Below, one piece after another: positions 32,628-39,682 of a DNA stretch of 39,682 nucleotides. The notes under the pieces are model-generated. The model was given only the letters and a program-made list of their open reading frames with translations. It was not told the DNA's origin and did not search any database. The stretch lies in assembly GCA_002359055.1 (NCBI GenBank), contig DEQC01000103.1:5177-44858 (forward strand), given 5' to 3'. This DNA is from Flavobacteriales bacterium UBA3376 (lineage in GTDB: Bacteria > Bacteroidota > Bacteroidia > Flavobacteriales > Weeksellaceae). Numbering within the stretch: the first letter of the stretch is position 1; each line of letters opens with the position of its first letter. The translations under genes and the position numbers were made by a program.

Positions 32628-35120
32628 TTGAAAACAAAACTCCCCATCTTACTAATGGTATTTTTCTTATACCTTAGTGCAAATGCGCAAACATCTATTT
32701 TTAAAATCGATAAAAATTGGACTTATAAAGAAAATGACGCCAGCAAATGGCATCCTGCAAAAGTTCCAGGGACAGTGCATGCCGATTTATATTCCAACGA
32801 ATTCATCCCTCATCCTTACATTGGCAACAACGAATTGAGTTTACAATGGATCAGCGACAAAGTTTGGTTGTACCAAACGGAATTTAATTTAAGCAGAGAA
32901 CAATTAAGACATAAAAATATAATTTTGAATTTCGATGGTTTGGATACTTACGCCAAAGTTTATCTGAATGATCAATTGATTTTAGAAACCAATAACGCCT
33001 TTCGTTCGTGGAAAAAAGACGTTCGTAAAATCTTAAAATCGAGCAACACACTTAGGGTTGAATTTACTCCTACCTCAAAAATTGAAGAGAGAAAGAAAAA
33101 ACAAATTCCTTATCAACTTTCCGAGGAAGATAGAGTTTTCACAAGAAAAGCTCAGTTTCAATACGGTTGGGATTGGGCGCCAACTTTCAATACTTTTGGA
33201 ATTTGGAGAGATGTTTATTTAGAATTTTGGAACAATAACAAAATTGAAGATTTATACATCAATCAAATCAATTTGGATGATAGTCTCGCAAAACTAAGTG
33301 CAGATTTTGAATTACTCAATCCATCAAAAGATTTACATCAAGCGAGAATATTGGTCAATGGAAGAGTTACAGCTACCCAAACAATTGACAAAGACAATTT
33401 AACTCAAAGCATTCCATTTCAAATTGAAAATCCAACTTTATGGTGGACGCATAACTTAGGAAATCCATATTTGTATGAATTCAGAGTTCAGTTGGTCAAT
33501 AAAAACAACCAGGTTCTATCCGACAAAACCATTCAAAAAGGACTTAGAAACATAGAATTAATTACAGAAAAAGATGAATTTGGAGAAAGTTTTTATTTCA
33601 AATTAAATGGACAACCAATTTATATAAAAGGTGCCAATTATGTACCTCAAAACAGTTTTCAAAATTGGGTAGAAAAATCCGATTATGACAAACTGATAGA
33701 CGATGTGGTAGAATCCAATATGAACATGCTCAGAGTTTGGGGTGGAGGAATTTATGAGGACAATTATTTTTATCAATTGTGCGATGAAAAAGGAATTTTG
33801 GTTTGGCAAGATTTTATGTTTTCGACCGCAATGTATCCTGGCGATAATTTATTTCTCGAAAATGTAAAACAAGAAGCGATTTACAATGTAAAACGCTTGA
33901 GAAATCATACTTCAATCGCTTTGTGGTGCGGAAATAATGAAATTTCAGAAGGCTGGCACAGAGGTGGTTGGCAGCACAATAAAACCACTGAGCAACGAAC
34001 TGAAATTTGGGGAAATTATCAAAAGCTTTTCAATAATATTTTACCAAATGTTGTCAGTGAACTAAGCCACACAGCTTATTGGGAATCCTCACCGAAAATT
34101 GGAAGAGGCGACCAAAGATATCTGACTGAAGGAGATGCCCATGATTGGTGGATTTGGCGCGATGGACAACCATTTGAGGAACTCGAAAGAAAAACACCAA
34201 GATTTATGAGCGAATTTGGATTTCAATCTTATCCAACTTACAAAACCGTTCAATTTGTCAATAATGGTGCTTCCACATCAATTACTTCAAATTATTTCAA
34301 AACCCATCAAAAACATCTCAAAGGTTTTGAAACCATCAACACCTATATGTCGAGAGATTTTCCAATTCCAACCAACGAAGAGGATTATATTTATATAAGT
34401 CATCTCTTACAAGCTTATGGCATCGGCAAAGGAATTGAAGCACAAAGACGAAATAAACCTTACACCATGGGAAGTTTGTATTGGCAACTCAACGATTGTT
34501 GGCCAGCGGCTTCTTGGTCTGGAATCGATTATTTCGGTCATTGGAAAGCTCTTCAATACCAAGTCAGACATAGCTACGACGATATACTGATTTCTTTTGA
34601 AAGAAATTTAGACGATTTGAAAGTTTTTGTCATCAATGATTTGGCAAAAGATATTAGAGGTGAATTGAAAATAGAGGTTTTAACTTTCGATGGAAATAAA
34701 ATTACAGAACTTAGTGAGAATTTCTTGAGCATTGCAAACAGTAGTACGATTGCTGCACAATTAAATTTATCTTCATTGAAAAACTTTGAACGTGAAATTC
34801 TGATCAAAGCGACTTTTAGCAATAGAGAATCGATTTTTTATTTTGTAAAACCGAAAGATTTACAATTGAAACAAGGACCGATTCAAGTTCAATTGAATCC
34901 TTTAAAAGATGGATATGAATTGAAACTTTTCTCAAATATTTTACAAAAAAATGTAATGTTATATACTGATGTTGAAGGAGAGTTTTCTGACAATTACTTT
35001 GATTTGTTGCCGAATAAAATTCATACCATACAATTCAAAAGCAATGCACCTAATTTCGAAAGAAGTCAATTGAAATTCAAAACATTGAATTCAATCGATA
35101 GACAAAATAATAGAAATTAA
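32628..35120 (+). CDS. Secreted beta-mannosidase, glycoside hydrolase family 2
   Basis: This 830-residue enzyme removes beta-mannose from the non-reducing ends of oligosaccharides. The GH2 layout is clear: an N-terminal sugar-binding domain with WHPAKVPGTVHADL and WGWDWAPTFNTFG, an Ig-like domain, and a TIM barrel with acid/base E438 (LWCGNNE) and nucleophile E529 (FMSEFGFQSYP). YWQLNDCWPAASWSGIDYFG is a strong beta-mannosidase mark. The start is a TTG at 32628: from it residues 1-21 form a proper signal peptide (KTKLPILLMVFFLYLSANAQ), while the first ATG (residue 10) would remove its charged end. No polysaccharide-use locus (SusCD) is nearby. Confidence 0.93.
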   Translation: MKTKLPILLMVFFLYLSANAQTSIFKIDKNWTYKENDASKWHPAKVPGTVHADLYSNEFIPHPYIGNNELSLQWISDKVWLYQTEFNLSREQLRHKNIILNFDGLDTYAKVYLNDQLILETNNAFRSWKKDVRKILKSSNTLRVEFTPTSKIEERKKKQIPYQLSEEDRVFTRKAQFQYGWDWAPTFNTFGIWRDVYLEFWNNNKIEDLYINQINLDDSLAKLSADFELLNPSKDLHQARILVNGRVTATQTIDKDNLTQSIPFQIENPTLWWTHNLGNPYLYEFRVQLVNKNNQVLSDKTIQKGLRNIELITEKDEFGESFYFKLNGQPIYIKGANYVPQNSFQNWVEKSDYDKLIDDVVESNMNMLRVWGGGIYEDNYFYQLCDEKGILVWQDFMFSTAMYPGDNLFLENVKQEAIYNVKRLRNHTSIALWCGNNEISEGWHRGGWQHNKTTEQRTEIWGNYQKLFNNILPNVVSELSHTAYWESSPKIGRGDQRYLTEGDAHDWWIWRDGQPFEELERKTPRFMSEFGFQSYPTYKTVQFVNNGASTSITSNYFKTHQKHLKGFETINTYMSRDFPIPTNEEDYIYISHLLQAYGIGKGIEAQRRNKPYTMGSLYWQLNDCWPAASWSGIDYFGHWKALQYQVRHSYDDILISFERNLDDLKVFVINDLAKDIRGELKIEVLTFDGNKITELSENFLSIANSSTIAAQLNLSSLKNFEREILIKATFSNRESIFYFVKPKDLQLKQGPIQVQLNPLKDGYELKLFSNILQKNVMLYTDVEGEFSDNYFDLLPNKIHTIQFKSNAPNFERSQLKFKTLNSIDRQNNRN

Positions 35121-35135
35121 AGTTAGAAAATTGGA

Positions 35136-36179
35136 TTAAAGATTTTTATTGGCCAACTGACCACAGGCAGCGTCTATATCTTTACCTCTACTTCTTCTAA
35201 CGACAGCTACTATTCTGTTTCTTTCTAAAGCTTCGATATATGCATCAATCGATGAGCTATCGGCTTGTTTGAATTGATCATCTCCTATCGAATTGTATTC
35301 AATCAAATTCACTTTTGAAGGAACTTTTTTGCAGAATCGAACCAAAGCATCTATATCATTTTGAGTATCGTTTATACCTTTCCAAACGATGTATTCAAAA
35401 GTGATAATGCTTTTGGTTTTCTCATACCAATACTGTAAACTTTCCAACAAAGTTGTTAAGGGAAACCTTTCTGTAAAAGGCATAATTACGTTTCTTACTT
35501 CTTCTACAGCTGAATGAAGTGAAACTGCCAATTTGACTTTTAAATTCTCATCGGCAAGTTTTTCTATCATTTTAGGAATACCTGAAGTAGAAACTGTAAT
35601 TCTTCTCGGAGACATCCCCAAACCATCGGGTGAGGTGATGATTTGAATCGATTTAACGACTTCATTGTAGTTCATCATCGGCTCGCCCATGCCCATATAA
35701 ACGATATTGCTCAAGGGTCTATCGAAATATTCACGACTTTGTTTATCGATAACCACAACTTGATCAACGATTTCTGCAGCCGTTAAATTTCTCATTCTCT
35801 TCAGAGTTGCAGTCGCACAAAAAGTACAATTCAAACTACAACCTACTTGAGAAGAAACACAAGCGGTAGTTCTTGTAGGAGTTGGGATCAATACAGACTC
35901 AACCGTATTTCCATCGTGAAGTTTCACAGCATTTTTGATGGTTCCATCATCGCTTTTTTGCATTAAATCCACACGAATATTATCAATCGAAAACACCTGA
36001 TCCAATTCACTTCTTAAATCCTTTGAGAGATTGGTCATATCTTCGAATTTATGGGCGTTTTTCTTCCAGAGCCATTCATAAATCTGTTTGGCTCTGAAAG
36101 ATTTTTCACCCACCGAATTCAGATATTCTTCAATTTCTCGAAGATTCAGTTTTCGGATATCCTTTTTTGGTTTTGTCAT
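35136..36179 (-). CDS. rlmN: 23S rRNA (adenine2503-C2)-methyltransferase
   Basis: This 347-residue radical SAM enzyme has the CxxxCxxC cluster-binding motif at C114, C118 and C121 (VGCSLNCTFCAT). Methyl-carrying Cys339 stands near the C-terminus (DIDAACGQL). It methylates C2 of A2503 in 23S rRNA and of A37 in some tRNAs. GMGEPMMNYNEV is the SAM-binding GGE-type block. It follows queA by 41 bases on the same strand, so the two RNA-modification genes may share a transcript. A small hairpin lies between them. Confidence 0.96.
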   Translation of the reverse strand: MTKPKKDIRKLNLREIEEYLNSVGEKSFRAKQIYEWLWKKNAHKFEDMTNLSKDLRSELDQVFSIDNIRVDLMQKSDDGTIKNAVKLHDGNTVESVLIPTPTRTTACVSSQVGCSLNCTFCATATLKRMRNLTAAEIVDQVVVIDKQSREYFDRPLSNIVYMGMGEPMMNYNEVVKSIQIITSPDGLGMSPRRITVSTSGIPKMIEKLADENLKVKLAVSLHSAVEEVRNVIMPFTERFPLTTLLESLQYWYEKTKSIITFEYIVWKGINDTQNDIDALVRFCKKVPSKVNLIEYNSIGDDQFKQADSSSIDAYIEALERNRIVAVVRRSRGKDIDAACGQLANKNL

Positions 36180-36190
36180 GTGATCAAATT

Positions 36191-36209
36191 ACGAAAAATT
36201 AATTTTCGT
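36191..36209 (-). other. Short hairpin between queA and rlmN
   Basis: The 7-bp inverted repeat ACGAAAA/TTTTCGT with a 5-base loop lies in the 41-base gap. It is not followed by a T-run on the minus strand, so it is not a plain terminator. It may stabilise or process the shared mRNA. Confidence 0.35.
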
Positions 36210-36220
36210 GATGATTTTGA

Positions 36221-37276
36221 TTAAATAATTAGCATTGCGTCTCCATACGAATAGAAACTATACTTTTCTTTGATCGCTTCTTTGTAAGCTTTCATCAAAA
36301 ATTCATGTCCTGCAAAAGCACTAACCATCATCATCAAAGTAGATTTAGGAGTATGGAAGTTTGTAATCATACAATTTGCAATTCCAAAATCATATGGAGG
36401 ATGTATATATTTGTTGGTCCAACCATCAAAAGTAGTCAAACGATTATCAGAAGAAACTGCACTTTCAATCGCACGCATAGAAGTCGTACCAACTGCACAA
36501 ACTCGCTTACCGTTGTCAAGTGCATTGTTTACAATATCTACAGTTTCTTGACCAATATACGCTTGCTCAGACTCCATTTTATGTTTGGTCAAATCCTCTA
36601 CTTGTACTGGAGCAAAAGTTCCTAAACCAATGTGTAAAGTCAATTCAGCAAAATCAACACCTTTGATTTCCAATCTTTTCAAAAGATGTTTAGAAAAGTG
36701 AAGACCAGCCGTTGGAGCAGCAACTGCACCTTCATGCTTTGCATAAATAGTTTGGTAACGATCTTCATCTTCCGGCTCAACTGGTCGCTTGATATATTTT
36801 GGTAAAGGTGTTTCACCTAATTCATAAAGTTCTTTGCGAAACTCTTCATAAGATCCATCAAATAAAAATCTCAAAGTACGACCTCTTGAAGTAGTGTTGT
36901 CAACAACTTCAGCTACCAATCTACCGTCATCTCCAAAAAATAATTTGTTACCAATTCTAATTTTTCTTGCTGGATCCACTAAAACATCCCATAATCTGGT
37001 TTCTCTATCCAACTCTCTTAACAAAAACACTTCGATAGAAGCGCCTGTTTTTTCTTTGTGTCCATACAAACGAGCAGGGAAAACCTTGGTGTTGTTCATA
37101 ATCATAACATCACCTTCATCGAAATAATCGATTAAATCTTTGAATTCTTTGTGCTCAATGGTCTCCTTAGCTCGGTCTAAAACCATTAGTCTTGCCTCAT
37201 CTCTATACTCTGCGGGTCTTTCTGCTAATAGTTCTTCTGGAAGTTTAAAATTAAAATCGGAGGTTTTCATTTTCAT
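36221..37276 (-). CDS. queA: S-adenosylmethionine:tRNA ribosyltransferase-isomerase
   Basis: This 351-residue enzyme makes epoxyqueuosine from preQ1 in tRNA by moving the ribosyl part of SAM. Family blocks: SDFNFKLPEELLAERPAEYRDEARLM at the start, VMIMNNTKVFPARL, EVFLLRE, AAPTAGLHFS, HIGLGTFAPV and TNFHTPKSTL. I placed the start at the ATG 37276 (or 37270, two codons later, closer to the usual MK-SDF start). The frame's earlier TTG at 37294 lies within the promoter's -7 box. rlmN follows on the same strand. Confidence 0.95.
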   Translation of the reverse strand: MKMKTSDFNFKLPEELLAERPAEYRDEARLMVLDRAKETIEHKEFKDLIDYFDEGDVMIMNNTKVFPARLYGHKEKTGASIEVFLLRELDRETRLWDVLVDPARKIRIGNKLFFGDDGRLVAEVVDNTTSRGRTLRFLFDGSYEEFRKELYELGETPLPKYIKRPVEPEDEDRYQTIYAKHEGAVAAPTAGLHFSKHLLKRLEIKGVDFAELTLHIGLGTFAPVQVEDLTKHKMESEQAYIGQETVDIVNNALDNGKRVCAVGTTSMRAIESAVSSDNRLTTFDGWTNKYIHPPYDFGIANCMITNFHTPKSTLMMMVSAFAGHEFLMKAYKEAIKEKYSFYSYGDAMLII

Positions 37277-37291
37277 TTTACAAATTTTGCC

Positions 37292-37323
37292 CAAATATAC
37301 GATTTCGAGTACCCCTTTGTCAA
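37292..37323 (-). promoter_or_regulatory. queA promoter
   Basis: On the minus strand TTG (37323-37321), 21 bases, then TATATTTG (37299-37292), a good Bacteroidota -33/-7 pair. The box ends 15 bases before the ATG at 37276. Confidence 0.65.
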
Positions 37324-37428
37324 GTTTATTTTGGTATTAATTAGTTAAAACATACCTATTTCAATACTATTTGATAATATTTATTTACTTTCAACAAAAA
37401 TTAGTACACTTTTTGATTAAAAGTCGAT

Positions 37429-37917
37429 ATGAAAAAAATATTATTCTTTTTATTTCTAGGAATTTCCTTAAATATTTTTGCACAAGAAACTAAGGAACCA
37501 AAAGCAATTTCACTCGATGAACTAAAATCCATCATTGGACAAAATGATGATAAGTTATATGTGATAAACTTTTGGGCCACTTGGTGCAAACCTTGTATAG
37601 ACGAATTGCCAGGATTTATGGCTGTTCATGAACAATACAAAGACAATCCAAATTTCAAAATGATATTGGTTTCTTTGGACCATAAGCGTCAATTGAACAC
37701 AAAAGTTAAAAGGTTTATAGATAAAAATAATATTGAAGCTGAAGTTTTATTGTTGGATGAATCCAGACATGCAAGCGAATGGATGCCTGAAATTGAACAA
37801 ACTTGGATGGGTGCAATTCCAGCAACTTTCATATATAAAAATGGTGAGAAATTATTTTTTAGACAATTTCAAATGACACAATATGAATTGGAAGATTTAG
37901 TGGATGACTTTTTATAA
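37429..37917 (+). CDS. TlpA-like thioredoxin-fold protein, exported
   Basis: This 162-residue protein has a signal peptide (residues 1-19, KKILFFLFLGISLNIFAQ) followed by one thioredoxin fold. The redox motif WCKPC stands at 52-56 after FWATWC, and the cis-Pro is in AIPATF near residue 138. Such periplasmic oxidoreductases keep cysteines of other proteins reduced, for example in cytochrome c maturation; the partner is unknown. It is monocistronic and converges with rfbA at 5 bases. Confidence 0.9.
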   Translation: MKKILFFLFLGISLNIFAQETKEPKAISLDELKSIIGQNDDKLYVINFWATWCKPCIDELPGFMAVHEQYKDNPNFKMILVSLDHKRQLNTKVKRFIDKNNIEAEVLLLDESRHASEWMPEIEQTWMGAIPATFIYKNGEKLFFRQFQMTQYELEDLVDDFL

Positions 37918-37922
37918 TTAAA

Positions 37923-38786
37923 TCATTGAACTATTTTCCTCAAATAATCGCCATAACCACTTTTACCGTATTTTTCAGCGGATTGCAACAATTGTTCTTC
38001 ATCGATATAATTCAATCGATAAGCGATTTCTTCTATACAACTCACTTTAACACCTTGGCGTTTTTCGATGATTCTAACAAATTCTGTCGCTTGATGCAAA
38101 GAGTCAAAAGTTCCTGTATCCAACCAAGCAATTCCTCTTCCCATAACACCTACCTCCAATTCACCTAATTCCAAATACGCTTTGTTGACATCAGTAATTT
38201 CAAGTTCTCCTCTATCCGATGGTTTCAACTTCTTCGCAAAATCCACTACTCTATTATCATAAAAATACAATCCGGGAATAGCAAAATGAGATTTGGGTTG
38301 ATCAGGTTTCTCTTCGATAGAAATCACTTTATTGTTCTCATCAAATTCAACCACACCATATCTTTCTGGATCAGAAACTTGATAAGCAAAAACACAAGCG
38401 CCATTTTTCAATTTTGCTTTTTGTTGTAACAACTGAGGCAAACCTGCACCATAAAATATATTATCGCCCAAAACCAAAGCTACATTATCATCACCAATAA
38501 ATTCTTCTCCAATTATAAAAGCTTGAGCCAAACCTTCTGGTTTCGGTTGTACTTTATATTCAATTGAACAACCAATTTGACTTCCATCGCCCAATAATCT
38601 TTGGAAAGATTCAGAATCTTGCGGAGTTGTAATGATCAAAATTTCTCGAATTCCAGAAAGTAGTAAAATCGACAAAGGATAATAAATCATCGGTTTATCA
38701 TAGACAGGCATCAATTGTTTACTGACTGAAATCGTCAGCGGATACAATCTCGTACCTGAACCTCCAGCAAGTATAATTCCTTTCAT
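37923..38786 (-). CDS. rfbA: Glucose-1-phosphate thymidylyltransferase
   Basis: This 287-residue enzyme makes dTDP-glucose from glucose-1-phosphate and dTTP, the first step to dTDP-rhamnose and related sugars. It opens with the nucleotide-binding GIILAGGSGTRLYPLT, then SKQLMPVYDKPMIYYPLS, and has the catalytic-region LGDNIFYG. The ATG at 38786, one base after the rfbB stop, was chosen because it gives the standard start; 13 earlier codons overlap rfbB. It works with the adjacent rfbB. Confidence 0.97.
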   Translation of the reverse strand: MKGIILAGGSGTRLYPLTISVSKQLMPVYDKPMIYYPLSILLLSGIREILIITTPQDSESFQRLLGDGSQIGCSIEYKVQPKPEGLAQAFIIGEEFIGDDNVALVLGDNIFYGAGLPQLLQQKAKLKNGACVFAYQVSDPERYGVVEFDENNKVISIEEKPDQPKSHFAIPGLYFYDNRVVDFAKKLKPSDRGELEITDVNKAYLELGELEVGVMGRGIAWLDTGTFDSLHQATEFVRIIEKRQGVKVSCIEEIAYRLNYIDEEQLLQSAEKYGKSGYGDYLRKIVQ

Positions 38787-38787
38787 C

Positions 38788-39682
38788 TTAGCTGTATTGT
38801 TTTTCATAATATTTTTGATAATCACCTGAAGTCACATTTCTCAACCATTCTTTATTTTCCAAATACCAATCAATGGTTTTTGACAATCCTTCTTCAAAAG
38901 TTACACTTGGTTTCCAACCCAATTCTTTATTGATTTTCGTCGCATCTATGGCATATCGTAAATCATGACCAGGTCTATCTTTCACAAAAGTGATTAACTT
39001 TTCACTTTCTCCCTTTGGTTTATTTAACTTTTCATCCATTTGACGACAAAGTTCTTTCACCAAATCAATATTTTTCCATTCATTGAATCCACCCACATTA
39101 TAACTTTCTCTATTTTCTCCTTCATGAAAAATTAAATCGATGGCAATTGCATGATCCACAACAAACAACCAATCTCTCGTATATTTTCCATCACCATAAA
39201 TTGGCAAAGGTTCATTGTTCAAAACATTGTGAATGCAAAGAGGAATTAGTTTTTCAGGAAACTGATTTGGACCGTAATTATTTGAACAATTACTAATCAC
39301 AATCGGCAAACCATAAGTATCCGCATAAGCTCTCACAAAATGATCTGAACTCGCTTTGGAAGCTGAGTAAGGGGAATGAGGATCATAAGAAGTTTCTTCA
39401 GTGAACAAACCTGTTTCACCCAAAGTTCCATAAACTTCATCGGTAGAAACATGTAAAAATCTTTTGTTGAAATAATTTTCACTCCAAATTTCCTTGGCTG
39501 CGTTCAATAAATTTACAGTACCCAAAACATTGGTCTTCACAAATTCCAAAGGTGAAGTAATCGATCGGTCAACATGAGATTCAGCGGCTAAATGTACAAC
39601 TCCGTCTGGGCGATATTTTTTGAAAATATCTATGATTAAATCTTCATCAGTGATATCAACTTTGATGAATTGATAATTTGGA
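38788..39682 (-). CDS. rfbB: dTDP-glucose 4,6-dehydratase, 5' end cut by window edge
   Basis: The frame is open from the right edge to a stop at 38788, about 297 residues of an expected 340-360. It starts inside the Rossmann domain (PNYQFIKVDITDED, then VVHLAAESHVDRS); the N-terminal GxxGxxG lies beyond the edge. The SDR catalytic pair is in SPYSASKASSDH (Tyr and Lys), and YGPNQFPEKLIPL and FVKDRPGHDLRYAID are dehydratase marks. It converts dTDP-glucose to the 4-keto-6-deoxy form. It is followed at 1 base by rfbA. The other rfb genes (rfbC, rfbD) are not in the window. Confidence 0.97.
   Translation of the reverse strand, partial: PNYQFIKVDITDEDLIIDIFKKYRPDGVVHLAAESHVDRSITSPLEFVKTNVLGTVNLLNAAKEIWSENYFNKRFLHVSTDEVYGTLGETGLFTEETSYDPHSPYSASKASSDHFVRAYADTYGLPIVISNCSNNYGPNQFPEKLIPLCIHNVLNNEPLPIYGDGKYTRDWLFVVDHAIAIDLIFHEGENRESYNVGGFNEWKNIDLVKELCRQMDEKLNKPKGESEKLITFVKDRPGHDLRYAIDATKINKELGWKPSVTFEEGLSKTIDWYLENKEWLRNVTSGDYQKYYEKQYS

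Noticed and set aside
37277..37294. Longer queA start at the TTG 37294
   Set aside because: That codon overlaps the -7 promoter box, so it would not be in the transcript.

Overview
The window is an AT-rich bacterial chromosome segment, almost certainly from a flavobacterium-like member of the Bacteroidota. The evidence is Por-type (T9SS type A) C-terminal sorting domains, a GSCFA-domain protein, a fused isobutyryl-CoA mutase, an S9 peptidase with a signal peptide, and many Bacteroidota-type promoters of the form TTTG-N19-21-TAnnTTTG. I cannot name a genus from the sequence alone.

Region 1 (1-5500, all genes on the minus strand) is accessory DNA beside the S10 ribosomal operon. Reading along the minus strand it holds a tyrosine recombinase (4207-5346), a short inverted repeat directly after its stop codon (4166-4202), then two gene-sized units: a secreted retropepsin-like protein (3183-4085) and a SMI1/KNR4-like immunity-type protein (2569-2994). 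After these come a small Xre-type regulator and the 5' two-thirds of a type I restriction subunit hsdR running off the left edge. The two units look like integron-style gene cassettes. Each starts with a 9-base string beginning GTT whose exact reverse complement occurs just after the gene. Each is followed by a long imperfect hairpin, and both hairpins share the right arm GCGTATAGCTGARAAMCGTT. The recombinase nevertheless lacks the extra segment that marks integron integrases (IntI) and looks Xer-like. I regard this recombinase plus cassette array as the most unusual system in the window.

Region 2 (5591-11858, minus strand) is a 14-gene S10/spc ribosomal operon, rplC-rplD-rplW-rplB-rpsS-rplV-rpsC-rplP-rpmC-rpsQ-rplN-rplX-rplE-rpsN. 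It has its own consensus promoter and a strong terminator after rpsN. It is cut at both ends: rpsJ is not before rplC, and rpsH-rplF and the rest of spc do not follow rpsN.

Region 3 (12178-28824) is core metabolism and envelope: valS; a DUF1573 protein; a MATE transporter coupled to a small acidic protein; an AMP-forming acyl-CoA ligase; a T9SS cargo with a recent internal 348-bp duplication; an S9 prolyl-oligopeptidase-family peptidase; a translationally coupled trio (polyprenyl diphosphate synthase, GSCFA protein, TatD nuclease); a second T9SS-type secreted protein; a small heat-shock protein; and a RarD-like EamA transporter.

Region 4 (29014-39682) holds icmF (fused isobutyryl-CoA mutase), a secreted GH2 beta-mannosidase, queA-rlmN (tRNA and rRNA modification), a periplasmic TlpA-like thioredoxin, and rfbB (partial)-rfbA for dTDP-sugar synthesis, which probably opens a surface-polysaccharide locus beyond the right edge. 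I saw no tRNA, rRNA, CRISPR array or insertion sequence.
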